Origin: Deltaproteobacteria bacterium
Lineage (GTDB): Bacteria > Desulfobacterota > Syntrophia > Syntrophales > Smithellaceae
Reading direction: 5' to 3'
Assembly: GCA_012729055.1 (NCBI GenBank)
Contig: JAAYDW010000037.1
Span: forward strand, 151,604 to 215,603
DNA: 64,000 nucleotides
This document shows, piece by piece, positions 56,133-64,000 of the stretch. The stretch's first letter is position 1; each line of letters begins with the position of its first letter. The notes under the pieces are model-generated. The model saw only the letters and a list, made by a program, of their open reading frames with translations. It was not told the DNA's origin and ran no database searches. A program made the translations under genes and the position numbers.

Positions 56133-57580
56133 CGCCGTTATTTTCCTCCCCCTTGATGGAATGGGCTGATAACAAGGGAACCGATCCCGGCCGGCCCCGC
56201 GAGGAGTGCGGCGTTTTTGCCATTTACGGCCATGAAGCGGCGGCGCGCGTCGCGTTTTTCGGCCTTTTCGCCCTGCAGCACCGCGGCCAGGAATCGGCGG
56301 GAATCGTTGCTTCCGACGGCTGCCGCGTTTCCGAACACAAGGGCATGGGGCTGGCGTCCGCCGTCTTTAAAGAGTCCATTTTGCAGAACCTTCCCGGTTC
56401 GCTGGCGATCGGCCACGTGCGCTACTCCACGACCGGATCCTCCACCATCTCCAACGCCCAGCCTTTTCTGGCGCATGTGGGCGAGGAATATTACGCGCTG
56501 GGGCACAACGGCAACATCGTGAACGCGCAGAAACTGCGCGCGGAACTGGAAAACAGCGGGTCGATTTTTCAATCGACCATGGACAGCGAGGTGATCATCC
56601 ATCTGATGGCGCCGCATCTGAAAAAAGGCCTGTCCGAGGCCCTGTCGATTGCGCTCAAAAAGGTGGAAGGCGCTTACTCCCTCGTGATGCTGACCCGCGA
56701 TAAGATCGTCGCCGCCCGCGATCCGCGCGGTTTCCGGCCGCTGGCGCTGGGGCGGCTCAACGGCGGCTGGGTGGTGGCGTCGGAGACCTGCGCGTTCGAC
56801 CTGGTGGGCGCCGAGTATATCCGGGACGTCGAGCCGGGGGAAATTCTGATCATCGACGCGCAGGGCTATACGAGCCTCAAACCTTTTCAACCGATGAAGC
56901 GCTGCCACTGCATCTTCGAGTTGATTTATTTCGCCCGACCCGACAGCCAGATCTTCGGACGAAATGTCTATCTGTGCCGCAAGCGTCTGGGCCGCGAGCT
57001 GGCGCGCGAATACCGGCCGGACGTGGATCTGGTGATGCCGTTTCCGGACTCGGGAAACTACGCGGCCCTGGGGTATGCCGAAGAAAGCGGCCTGCCGTTC
57101 GAAATGGGCATGATCCGCAACCACTACGTCGGCCGGACGTTTATCCAGCCCACCCAACCGATGCGCGATTTCGCCGTCCGCGTCAAACTCAATCCGGTGA
57201 AGCCTCTGCTTCAGGGCAAGAAGGTGCTGATTGTCGAGGATTCCATCATCCGCGGCACGACCAGCCGCAACCGCGTGAAGAATCTGCACGGGATCGGCAT
57301 GCGGGAAATCCACATGGTCATCAGCTGTCCGCCCACCCGGTTTCCCTGCCCCTACGGCATCGACTTTTCGTCCAAGGGCGAGCTCATCGCCGCCGTCCGC
57401 GAAAATGAAAAAGCCATCGCCGATTTTATCGGCCTGGATTCCCTGCACTACCTGACCGTCGAAGGCATGGTCCGCGCCACCGGCCTGCCGCAAAGCCAGT
57501 TTTGCCTGGCCTGCTATACCGGCGACTATCCCATTGCCCCGCCCGAAAAAATGGACAAGTATTGCCTGGAATTGAAATAA
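56129..57580 (+). CDS. purF: Amidophosphoribosyltransferase
   Basis: A 483-aa enzyme that commits PRPP to purine synthesis. A propeptide of about 27 residues precedes the mature Cys in [10 protein letters not shown]; the Ntn glutaminase motif [11 protein letters not shown] and the PRPP loop [18 protein letters not shown] follow. C-terminal cysteines ([11 protein letters not shown] and [12 protein letters not shown]) suggest the 4Fe-4S-containing Bacillus-type enzyme, which is oxygen sensitive. Overlaps carB by 4 nt and ends the operon. Confidence 0.96.
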   Translation: MTPLFSSPLMEWADNKGTDPGRPREECGVFAIYGHEAAARVAFFGLFALQHRGQESAGIVASDGCRVSEHKGMGLASAVFKESILQNLPGSLAIGHVRYSTTGSSTISNAQPFLAHVGEEYYALGHNGNIVNAQKLRAELENSGSIFQSTMDSEVIIHLMAPHLKKGLSEALSIALKKVEGAYSLVMLTRDKIVAARDPRGFRPLALGRLNGGWVVASETCAFDLVGAEYIRDVEPGEILIIDAQGYTSLKPFQPMKRCHCIFELIYFARPDSQIFGRNVYLCRKRLGRELAREYRPDVDLVMPFPDSGNYAALGYAEESGLPFEMGMIRNHYVGRTFIQPTQPMRDFAVRVKLNPVKPLLQGKKVLIVEDSIIRGTTSRNRVKNLHGIGMREIHMVISCPPTRFPCPYGIDFSSKGELIAAVRENEKAIADFIGLDSLHYLTVEGMVRATGLPQSQFCLACYTGDYPIAPPEKMDKYCLELK

Positions 57581-57607
57581 GGAGTTGAATTCCGGCGTAT
57601 CAAGATA

Positions 57608-57648
57608 CGGGAACGGTCCGGAACGTAAGGATTTCCGGACCGTTCCCG
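57608..57648. terminator. Perfect 16-bp hairpin between convergent genes
   Basis: Arms at 57608-57623 and 57633-57648 are perfectly complementary with a 9-nt loop, between purF and the leftward crotonase gene. No long U tract is present, but the stem is very stable and can serve both transcripts. Confidence 0.75.
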
Positions 57649-57660
57649 CGAAGGATTTTC

Positions 57661-58461
57661 TTATCGGCCCTTAAAGTCCGCGGGGCGTCTTTCCAGGAAA
57701 GCCATCACCGCTTCCTTCAGGTCTTCGGACATCAGCAGCGTTGCGTTTTTCTGGATGGCCAGCGCCATGCCTTCGTAAACGTTCACGTAGCGGCTGAAGT
57801 TGAGGACTTCCTTGGAGTATTTGATGCCCAGGGGCGCATTCGCGGCGATCTGGGCGGCCAGTTTCTGCGCGGCGTTCATCAGGCCGGCCTGATCGGCGTA
57901 CACGTGATTGACGAGCCCCATCTTTTCGACGTCGCGTGCAGAATAGTTGGCCGCGGTGTAAGCCATCTCGCGGGCGAACCCCTGGCCGACGATCATCGGC
58001 AGTCTCTGGAGGACGCCCATGTCGGCGACAAGGCCGATGTTGGCTTCCTTGAGGCAGAAGATCGCGTCTTCCGTGCACAGGCGGATATCGCAGGCGGAAA
58101 TCATGTCCAGCCCGCCGCCGATGCATTTGCCGTGTACGGCCGCAATGACCGGTTTGGGGCACTCTTCGATGAAGTTGCAGCAGTCAAACAGGGGCTGGGA
58201 ATTGCGGATCATATCCAGAACGCCCTTGGCCGTGCCGATCGCCCCGCCGGCCGCCTCTTTCAAGTCCAGTCCGGCGCAGAAGATCCTGGCCTTGCTGCAA
58301 AAGATAACGGCCCGGACGTCGTCGTTCGCGCCCAGTTCGCGGAAGACAGCGGCGATTTCCGAGGCCAGAGCGATGCTGATTGCGTTGAGGGCGTCCACGC
58401 GCGCCATGGCGACGGTGGCCACATGATTTTCAATTTTCAGGTCAATGAATTGGTAGGTCAT
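57661..58461 (-). CDS. Crotonase family, dienoyl-CoA isomerase-like
   Basis: A 266-aa enoyl-CoA hydratase/isomerase. Seen: IFCAGLDLKEAAGG (oxyanion loop), HGKCIGGGLDMISACDIRLC (second oxyanion part) and KEANIGLVADMGVLQRLP. The last segment, with Glu and Asp in the E-x7-D spacing, is the signature of delta3,5-delta2,4-dienoyl-CoA isomerases rather than ordinary hydratases. The ATG at 58461 has an ideal AAGGAGGAG; the longer frame upstream lies in another gene's shadow. It may act in degradation of unsaturated or alicyclic acyl-CoAs. Confidence 0.85.
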   Translation of the reverse strand: MTYQFIDLKIENHVATVAMARVDALNAISIALASEIAAVFRELGANDDVRAVIFCSKARIFCAGLDLKEAAGGAIGTAKGVLDMIRNSQPLFDCCNFIEECPKPVIAAVHGKCIGGGLDMISACDIRLCTEDAIFCLKEANIGLVADMGVLQRLPMIVGQGFAREMAYTAANYSARDVEKMGLVNHVYADQAGLMNAAQKLAAQIAANAPLGIKYSKEVLNFSRYVNVYEGMALAIQKNATLLMSEDLKEAVMAFLERRPADFKGR

Positions 58462-58535
58462 ATCTCCTCCTTCCAGGAATGTGTTCCAGCAAGCGGGCCA
58501 CAGAATACGCCAAGCGGGCGGTTTTGTCCATGGCC

Positions 58536-59681
58536 TTACTTTTTTCGTTGCAGATACCGCTCCAGGCGGTTCATGCCCTCGGTCAGGTTTTCCCGGGATG
58601 TGGCGTAGGAAAACCGCAGGAAGCCCTCCCCGCCGCTGCCGAAGTCGATGCCCGGCGTGACGCCGACCTTGGCTTCTTCGGTGATGCGGAAAGCTTCCCG
58701 GTAGGAATCCGCAAAAAATTTCCGTCCGTCGGCAAAGACGTAAAACGCGCCGGTCGGCTCGACAGAAACAACGAAGCCCATGTTGGTGAGCCGCTCCAGC
58801 ATGTAGCGGCGCCGTTCGTCGTAGGTTTTGACCATGGCCGACACGTCGTCTGCGGCCTGCGTGAGCGCGGCAATTCCCGCCCACTGAATAAAGCCGCCCG
58901 CCGAGATCATGAAATTCTGATGGATGCGCTGCATCACGGCGCTGAACTTTTGCGGAAAGATCAGGTAGCCCAGCCGCCAGCCGGTCATGGCGTAGCGCTT
59001 GGAAAAACCGTTGATGACAAAGGCCTTGTCCGTAAATTCCAGGATCGAATGCGACTTTTCCCTGTACACCAGTCCGGAGTAGATCTCATCGGAAATGATG
59101 TAGGCCGAATCGAACTGCGCAATATCCTGCATCTGCTCCCGGCTCATCACGATGCCGGTCGGGTTGCAGGGCGAGTTGATCACGATGGCCTTGGTCCGGC
59201 GCGAGAGTTTGCGGGCGATGTCCGTGTGGCGGTACTGGAATCCCTCTTCCGGATAGGTGCGGATCTCCTGCAGCGCTCCGCCCGCCGCGAGAATAAAATT
59301 CTGATAGCAGGGATAACGGGGGTTGGAGACGATCACTTCATCGCCCGCGTCGAGCAGGGCCAGCATCGCAAAGAGCAAAACGGGGGATGTCCCGGTCGAG
59401 ACCATCACCCGGTCGGGCGTGATCGACACGCCGTATTCCCGCCAATAGTTTTCGCAGATTGCCTGGCGCAACTCCAGCAGCCCCAGCGCGTGGGTGTAGC
59501 GGGTCCGGTTGTCCCGCAGCGCCGCAATGGCGGCCTCCGTGATGACCGCCGGCGTGGGGAAATCCGGTTCGCCCACCTCCAGGTGAATGATGTGTTCGCC
59601 CTTTCGCTCCAGCTCCTCCACTTTCGCCATGACGTCCATGACGATGAAAGAGGTGAATTCGGATGCGCGTTTTGAGATCAT
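58536..59681 (-). CDS. Class I/II PLP aminotransferase
   Basis: A 381-aa fold-I aminotransferase of the aspartate-aminotransferase-like group. Seen: HLEVGEPDFPTP, YTHALGLLELRQAI, SPCNPTGIVMS, the DEIYSGLVY stretch and the PLP lysine in NGFSKRYAMTGWRLGYL, plus the substrate arginine in FLRFSYATSREN. The amino donor and acceptor are not predictable beyond aspartate/alanine/aromatic types. It lies 74 nt upstream of the crotonase gene on the same strand and probably shares its transcript. Confidence 0.88.
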   Translation of the reverse strand: MISKRASEFTSFIVMDVMAKVEELERKGEHIIHLEVGEPDFPTPAVITEAAIAALRDNRTRYTHALGLLELRQAICENYWREYGVSITPDRVMVSTGTSPVLLFAMLALLDAGDEVIVSNPRYPCYQNFILAAGGALQEIRTYPEEGFQYRHTDIARKLSRRTKAIVINSPCNPTGIVMSREQMQDIAQFDSAYIISDEIYSGLVYREKSHSILEFTDKAFVINGFSKRYAMTGWRLGYLIFPQKFSAVMQRIHQNFMISAGGFIQWAGIAALTQAADDVSAMVKTYDERRRYMLERLTNMGFVVSVEPTGAFYVFADGRKFFADSYREAFRITEEAKVGVTPGIDFGSGGEGFLRFSYATSRENLTEGMNRLERYLQRKK

Positions 59682-60056
59682 GGTCCTCTCTCTGTCTCTT
59701 GCCTCTCTGCCCGGCTCCGGTGTTAATGAATCCGTTCGCGTCTTCTCTATGGCGATTGACTGAATTTTTCAACCTCTTTATTGATCTCTCTCCCGCATTT
59801 TCGGAAGCAGCGCGGGATAAAGCGGCCGACGACGATTGCCGGCGCAGCTTTGTCCATTTATTGAATAGTATTATATTTTATAATATGTATTTTTTTCTGA
59901 GATATATTTTCTTGCATCCCGGCGCGGGTTGGTTTATATTTTCAACCGTCGGCGCTCCCGTCCCGCAGGGCGCCGGTTTAAGGCGGCCCGGCTGCTCCGA
60001 AAAACGGCGGGAACAAGACAGGCAAGGCGAAAGGCGCCCGGCGGAGGATTTTTTTT
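59682..60056. other. 375-nt divergent intergenic region
   Basis: The gap between the leftward aminotransferase and the rightward ferredoxin gene contains an AT-rich island at about 59851-59915 with -10-like hexamers (TATATT at 59872-59877, preceded after 16 nt by TTGTCC at 59850-59855; TATAAT at 59879-59884). The remainder is GC-rich. The ferredoxin gene's GGAGGA is separated from its ATG by a T8 tract. No coding or RNA gene is evident. Confidence 0.5.
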
Positions 60057-60473
60057 ATGAGCTGTTCGATATCGGAATTGTGCACGGGCTGCGGCGCCTG
60101 CCGGAAGCAGTGTCCGGTTTCCGCCATCTCGGGCGAGAAGAAGGAAAGACATGAAATATCTGCGTCCCTGTGCATCGAATGCGGCGCCTGCGGCCGGATC
60201 TGCCCGGCCTCTGCGGTGCGCGACGATTCCGGGAAAACCGTTGCGAAAATGAAAAAGTCGGACTGGCCGAAGCCGATGATCCGCCGGGATCTCTGCGTCG
60301 CCTGTGAAAACTGCGTCGCCGTCTGTCCCACACAGGCGCTCGCCATGGCCGACGAAACGCTTTCGCTTACGGAAAATTACGCCATGCTGTCGCAGCCCGC
60401 CAAATGCGTTTCCTGCGGCTGGTGCCGGGACCATTGCCTTTTCGATGCCATCGTCATGGAGGGGGCGTCATGA
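60057..60473 (+). CDS. Ferredoxin-type protein with four 4Fe-4S motifs
   Basis: A 138-aa electron-transfer protein with four CxxCxxC-type clusters: CTGCGACRKQCP, CIECGACGRICP, CVACENCVAVCP and CVSCGWCRDHC. The last lacks the following proline and is followed by LFDAIVM. It is coupled to the aldehyde ferredoxin oxidoreductase gene by an ATGA overlap, so it is very probably that enzyme's redox partner subunit. Confidence 0.9.
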   Translation: MSCSISELCTGCGACRKQCPVSAISGEKKERHEISASLCIECGACGRICPASAVRDDSGKTVAKMKKSDWPKPMIRRDLCVACENCVAVCPTQALAMADETLSLTENYAMLSQPAKCVSCGWCRDHCLFDAIVMEGAS

Positions 60474-62344
60474 AAGAAATCCGCGGAACAAGCAACCGGT
60501 ATCTTTTCATCGATCTGACGAATCAAACATGGCGGGTTCATCAGGCGTCCGCAGACGATCTGAAAAATTTCCTGGGCGGCAAGGGCCTGGCCCTCAAGAT
60601 TTATTACGATCTCTGCAAGGACCGGCTGGCCGAAATCGATCCGCTGGGGCCGGACAATTTGCTCATCTTTGCCAACGGCGTCCTGCTTACCACCGGCGCG
60701 CCCTGCTCGGCGCGCTTCGAAGTTCTGACCAGGTCGCCGCTTACCGGCTACATGGTGGCGTCTTCCTGCGGCGGGCCTTTCGGCGAAGCCTGCAAAACGG
60801 CCGGCTGGGACGGCGTGATCGTTGCCGGCCGGGCGGAAAAGCCCGTGGTCGTGCGTTTCGACGACCGGGAGGTCGTCTTCGAGGAAGCGGGGGACCTCTG
60901 GGGCGCCGGCACAGGGCGAACCCAGGAGGAGCTCCTGAAAAGTCCGAAGGACGGAGCGGCGGTCATCGGGCCGGCGGGCGAAAACCAGGTGCTTTACGCC
61001 AATATCTGTTCCGGACACCGCTTTGCCGGACGCGGCGGCGTGGGCGCCGTGATGGGCGCGAAGCATCTCAAGGCGCTCGTGGCGCGCGGCAAGGAGTACC
61101 GCTTTGTTCCCGTCGACCGGGAGAAGTTCGCCCGGACCCTCAAAAAAGCCAAGGCGCACATCCGCCGCAGCCCCTTCACCCAGGGGCTCAAGGCCTACGG
61201 CACCAACATGAACACGCGCTTCGGCATCGACAGCGGCTATACGCCGGTGCGCAACTTCCGGGACCGCTATCATCCGCGAACCGAGGAAACCACAGGCGAG
61301 GTCATGGCCCGCCGCTATAACACGCGCCATGCCACCTGTCGCTACTGTTCCGTTTTGTGCGGGCACAAGGGGATGTATCCCGACGGCAAAATGCGGGTCG
61401 TGTCCGAGTACGAGACGACCGGAATGTTCGGCAGCAACATCGGAAATTTCGATACCGACAGGATCGGCGTCTGGAACGAAATCATGAACGACCTCGGCAT
61501 GGACACGATTTCGGCGGGCGGCACGATCGCCTGGGCGATGGAAGCCGGCGAAAAGGGGCTGCTGAAAACCGGACTTTCCTTTGACCGTCACGATAACATC
61601 GGCCGCATTCTCGAAGACATTGCCTACCGGCGGGGAGAAGGAGTGGAGCTCGCGGACGGAACGAAGCGCCTCAGCGAAAAATACGGCGGCAAGGCTTTCG
61701 CCATGCACACCAAGGGGCTCGAGTTTGCCGCCTACGATCCGCGCGGCTGCTGGGGCCACGGCCTGTCGTATGCGGTGCACAACAAGGGCGGCTGCCATCT
61801 GGGCTCGTATCTGGTCAGCCTGGAGGTTCTGCTGGGCTATATGCCGCCTCTGACCACGCTCGGCAAGGCGTCCTGGGTCGTCTTCTGCGAGGATGTTTTC
61901 GCCGGCATCAATTCGCTTCAGACCTGTCTGTTCACGGCTTTATCCATCATGACCGAGCCGGTCGTTCCCAAATATCTGCCCAAGGCCATGCTGAACGTGG
62001 CCACGATTGTGTTTCCCAAAATATCGCAGTCGCTGATGAACTGGAGCGTTTATTCCGATTTCTTTTCCGCGATCACCGGCATTCCCATGAACCAGTGGCA
62101 GTTTAAAAAAGCGGGCGAACGCATCACCAAGCTGGAGCGCTACATGAACGTCCGGATGGGGCAGACGCCCGGCGAGGATACCCTGCCGGACCGCTTTACC
62201 AAAGAGGCGGTCACCAAATATCCCGTGGCGTCCGCCGTGCCGATCGCGCGGATGGTCAGACAGTACTACCGCATCCGGAAATACGATCCACAAACGGCCG
62301 GACCCTCCGAAAAGGATCTCCGGCGCCTGGGCATTGCCGTTTAG
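60470..62344 (+). CDS. Tungsten/molybdopterin aldehyde ferredoxin oxidoreductase
   Basis: A 624-aa AOR-family enzyme that interconverts aldehydes and carboxylic acids with ferredoxin. Seen: the N-terminal domain GGKGLALKIYYDL and GPCSARF-like substrate strand (TTGAPCSARFEVLTRSP), pterin-binding GPAGENQVLYANI and GRGGVGAVMGAKHLKA, and the Fe-S ligands C-x2-C-x3-C in the segment CRYCSVLCGHK with a fourth Cys in NSLQTCLF. GGAGGGGG precedes the ATG, which overlaps the ferredoxin stop. Metal identity (W or Mo) cannot be read from sequence. Confidence 0.92.
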   Translation: MKEIRGTSNRYLFIDLTNQTWRVHQASADDLKNFLGGKGLALKIYYDLCKDRLAEIDPLGPDNLLIFANGVLLTTGAPCSARFEVLTRSPLTGYMVASSCGGPFGEACKTAGWDGVIVAGRAEKPVVVRFDDREVVFEEAGDLWGAGTGRTQEELLKSPKDGAAVIGPAGENQVLYANICSGHRFAGRGGVGAVMGAKHLKALVARGKEYRFVPVDREKFARTLKKAKAHIRRSPFTQGLKAYGTNMNTRFGIDSGYTPVRNFRDRYHPRTEETTGEVMARRYNTRHATCRYCSVLCGHKGMYPDGKMRVVSEYETTGMFGSNIGNFDTDRIGVWNEIMNDLGMDTISAGGTIAWAMEAGEKGLLKTGLSFDRHDNIGRILEDIAYRRGEGVELADGTKRLSEKYGGKAFAMHTKGLEFAAYDPRGCWGHGLSYAVHNKGGCHLGSYLVSLEVLLGYMPPLTTLGKASWVVFCEDVFAGINSLQTCLFTALSIMTEPVVPKYLPKAMLNVATIVFPKISQSLMNWSVYSDFFSAITGIPMNQWQFKKAGERITKLERYMNVRMGQTPGEDTLPDRFTKEAVTKYPVASAVPIARMVRQYYRIRKYDPQTAGPSEKDLRRLGIAV

Positions 62345-62369
62345 CCTGTGTCTCATGCCGACGATTTTC

Positions 62370-62398
62370 TTGACACGCCGCAAGCCGTCCCTTATACT
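62370..62398 (+). promoter_or_regulatory. Near-consensus sigma-70 promoter
   Basis: TTGACA, a 17-nt spacer and TATACT give the best promoter match I found in the window. It begins 26 nt after the AOR stop and points away from it. Confidence 0.75.
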
Positions 62399-62404
62399 CC
62401 GCCT

Positions 62405-62550
62405 TCAGACATGTTCCGTTCGCAGAATATCCGTTTGTCAGGCGTAAACCCGTCCCGGCCCGATGAAAACGGATATCAGACCCTTCACCGTGAAGGCAGC
62501 ACCACCATGCATTGATCCCGCTTTCCGAGAAAACGGGATTGTAGTTTTTT
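62405..62550 (+). ncRNA. Candidate small RNA (or leaderless 34-codon ORF)
   Basis: From the predicted start about 62405 to the T6 tract at 62545-62550 the transcript would be about 146 nt and contain three stem-loops: a 10-bp stem 62427-62436/62467-62476, a 5-bp hairpin 62483-62487/62491-62495, and the terminator hairpin. It does not match tmRNA, 6S or RNase P that I can recognise. The same segment also encodes a 34-codon frame (ATG at 62411, stop 62513-62515) with no ribosome-binding site, almost leaderless. A structured sRNA is the simpler reading. Confidence 0.45.
62515..62550 (+). terminator. Intrinsic terminator of the small transcript
   Basis: ATCCCG (62515-62520) pairs with CGGGAT (62534-62539), with a 4-bp inner stem and a CGA loop, followed after 5 nt by TTTTTT. 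Confidence 0.65.
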
Positions 62551-62768
62551 CCCGAAGCGGCGTTGCATCATTTTTGTCCCGGTTTTAAAAAAACGCCGCA
62601 TCTTTCATTCATCGCACACGGATGGCAAAGGTTTGGCCATGCCCGCTTCAAAGACGGCTTTTCCGCCGCGTCTGGCAGCGGCCATGCCGCTGTTGTTTTC
62701 GGAGAGGGATGCCGTCGTTCGGCCGCGCAGGCGGTGACAAAAGGAATTTTGCAAAGAGGAGGACAGTC
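62551..62768 (+). other. Leader region of the exported-protein gene
   Basis: Contains an 8-bp inverted repeat GCGGCGTT/AACGCCGC (62557-62564 with 62592-62599), a weak GG-N10-GC sequence at 62623-62638 that could be a sigma-54 site, and a strong AGAGGAGG before the ATG. No gene seen. Confidence 0.4.
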
Positions 62769-64000
62769 ATGAAAAATCGCTGTGTCATTTGCCTGGCCGG
62801 AGTATTGGCGGCCTTTTTCTGCCTGGCGGGCATCAGCCAGGCAAGAGTCGTTCAGGATTCGGAATACGGATTTGAGATCACTGTTCCGGACAACTGGCGG
62901 ACGAACTCGTTTGTCGATGGGACAGACCGTGTCTGGGCGCTGGTTGCGCCGGATAGAAACGCGACAGTGCGGATTCGGGCCTTCCAGGCGCCTTCCGGCT
63001 TAACGATGCCCTTGCTGATTACCGCCTTTGAAACCCACGTCCTTAAAGACGCGCAGAGGCTGACGCTGGAGCCCTACACGCTCAACGGAATCGCCGGCCA
63101 GATGGCCGGATATAAAGCAAAGTTCGACAACATCGACGTCGGCATCGGCTGCTTTTATACAATCCAGAAGCAAAAGGCCTATATCGTGTGGAGCATGATA
63201 CCGGTGGCGCTTTTTCAGGCCCGGTCCGCAGAAGCAGACGCGATTCTCAACACCTTTACGCTGTCTGGTTTCGGCCCGTCCGCCAGGCCCCGGCAAGACA
63301 GGCCCCGGCATAGGGAACATTCCGACGACCGTCCGTTCGGGCCGGGGGCCGGATTCCGGTATCAGGCGCTCTCCGTCGACGACAGCCATTTCGAGTTTCT
63401 CTATCCCGCGCATTTTCGGCGTTTTCAGCAGTCGGAAGGCCAGTCGCAGTGGGCCGATCCCAATGCGCCGCAGGATCGCAGAGTCGTCATGGTGGTGCAG
63501 ACCATGTCGCGCGGCATGGGCAATTCGCTGCAATCCGTCCACGATCAACTGGCGCGGCAGGTGAAGAACAATTCGGCGGCGAGACTTCAACGTTCCAGCC
63601 GTCTGAGCGTCAACGGCATTGCCGCCTATGAGCTTCGGTTTACGCTGGACCAGCGAAACGAACGAAAATATTTTTCCTATCTGGTGCTGGACATCCAGGG
63701 GCCCAACGTGGCGACGGTCAGCTTTGTCGGACCGGAATCGCTCCACGATGAGATGCAGCAGCATTTTGAAAAGCTCAAGGACAGCGTTCACCAGACCAAA
63801 ACCTCCGACGTTCATGCTCCGCCCCCCGCGCCGGACGGCGATTGCCGCCGGATCGGCGAAGTTTACACGGACGGGACAGGCGACCGGCGGACGAAGAAAC
63901 GCGGCGGGACGTATCTCACGATTTCCAAACAGGACATTGCTCCAGGCGCCTCGATCGGCATCCGCGTGCTGTCGGGGAATTTTTCCTACGTGACGGTGCA
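62769..64000 (+). CDS. Exported protein of unknown function (3' truncated)
   Basis: An open frame of at least 410 codons running past the window end. Residues 1-25 form a Sec signal peptide (basic MKNRCVICLAG start, hydrophobic core, SQA cleavage). The mature part begins VVQDSEYGFEITVPDNWRT and has two similar segments: residues about 30-165, and about 195-345 beginning FRYQALSVDDSHFEFLYPAHF. Both resemble the PsbP/DUF1795-type fold in which a lipid- or ligand-binding sheet follows a WxxDDSxFxFxYP-like opening. A Pro/Arg/Asp-rich linker separates them. Function and C-terminus are unknown. Confidence 0.7.
   Translation, partial: MKNRCVICLAGVLAAFFCLAGISQARVVQDSEYGFEITVPDNWRTNSFVDGTDRVWALVAPDRNATVRIRAFQAPSGLTMPLLITAFETHVLKDAQRLTLEPYTLNGIAGQMAGYKAKFDNIDVGIGCFYTIQKQKAYIVWSMIPVALFQARSAEADAILNTFTLSGFGPSARPRQDRPRHREHSDDRPFGPGAGFRYQALSVDDSHFEFLYPAHFRRFQQSEGQSQWADPNAPQDRRVVMVVQTMSRGMGNSLQSVHDQLARQVKNNSAARLQRSSRLSVNGIAAYELRFTLDQRNERKYFSYLVLDIQGPNVATVSFVGPESLHDEMQQHFEKLKDSVHQTKTSDVHAPPPAPDGDCRRIGEVYTDGTGDRRTKKRGGTYLTISKQDIAPGASIGIRVLSGNFSYVTV

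Overview
The window reads as a chromosomal segment of a strictly anaerobic deltaproteobacterium-type organism (Desulfobacterota, possibly a Syntrophales/Syntrophus-like syntroph). This is inferred from gene content: an aldehyde:ferredoxin oxidoreductase with its own multi-cluster ferredoxin, a PaaK-type acyl-CoA ligase followed by a tandem-ACT protein, a dienoyl-CoA-isomerase-like crotonase, an archaeal-style split glutamate synthase, type III glutamine synthetase, a LutABC-type iron-sulfur oxidase, and RtcB with archease. No tRNA, rRNA, CRISPR array, insertion sequence or prophage was seen. Genes are dense, and many are translationally coupled by ATGA/GTGA overlaps.

Layout. 1-8.5 kb: 3' end of a phosphate-transport accessory gene and its Pit permease, lysA, a YbaK-type deacylase, a thioredoxin with duplicated zinc ribbons, a Nudix hydrolase, a convergent lipoprotein/HAMP-GGDEF pair, and paaK plus ACT. 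8.6-21.1 kb: a leftward block with a small Cys-repeat protein, rtcB/archease and the replication-origin cluster rsmG-parA-parB-dnaA-dnaN-gyrB-gyrA. recF is absent from between dnaN and gyrB. The dnaA-dnaN spacer is AT-rich and carries DnaA-box-like sites. 21-34 kb: a CBM9-like protein, trmJ, an Fe-dependent alcohol dehydrogenase/DegT aminotransferase pair, a DUF488 protein, a PAS histidine kinase with eroded ATP-binding motifs, a methyltransferase remnant, lutABC, an HTH-HATPase protein and mnmG. 34.5-40.6 kb: a radical SAM protein, hisHF, pdxST, a GNAT protein, a bacteriohemerythrin and a DUF4126 membrane protein.

40.7-57.6 kb is the metabolic core. A NifA-like sigma-54 activator precedes a nitrogen-assimilation operon: class II amidotransferase, FMN glutamate synthase core with ferredoxin domain, a GXGXG domain fused to a GltD-like oxidoreductase, and glnN. 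GG-N10-GC sigma-54-like promoters lie upstream of both the activator and the operon. The glutamine then has obvious users next door: carA-guaA-carB-purF, an unusual operon in which all three amidotransferase systems for pyrimidine, GMP and purine synthesis are coupled.

57.6-64 kb: dienoyl-CoA isomerase-like enzyme, class I aminotransferase, ferredoxin plus aldehyde ferredoxin oxidoreductase, a strong promoter followed after about 150 nt by a terminator (candidate small RNA or leaderless micro-ORF), and an exported protein that runs off the window end. Coordinates of start codons were refined by ribosome-binding sites and family start points, so several differ from the longest open frame.
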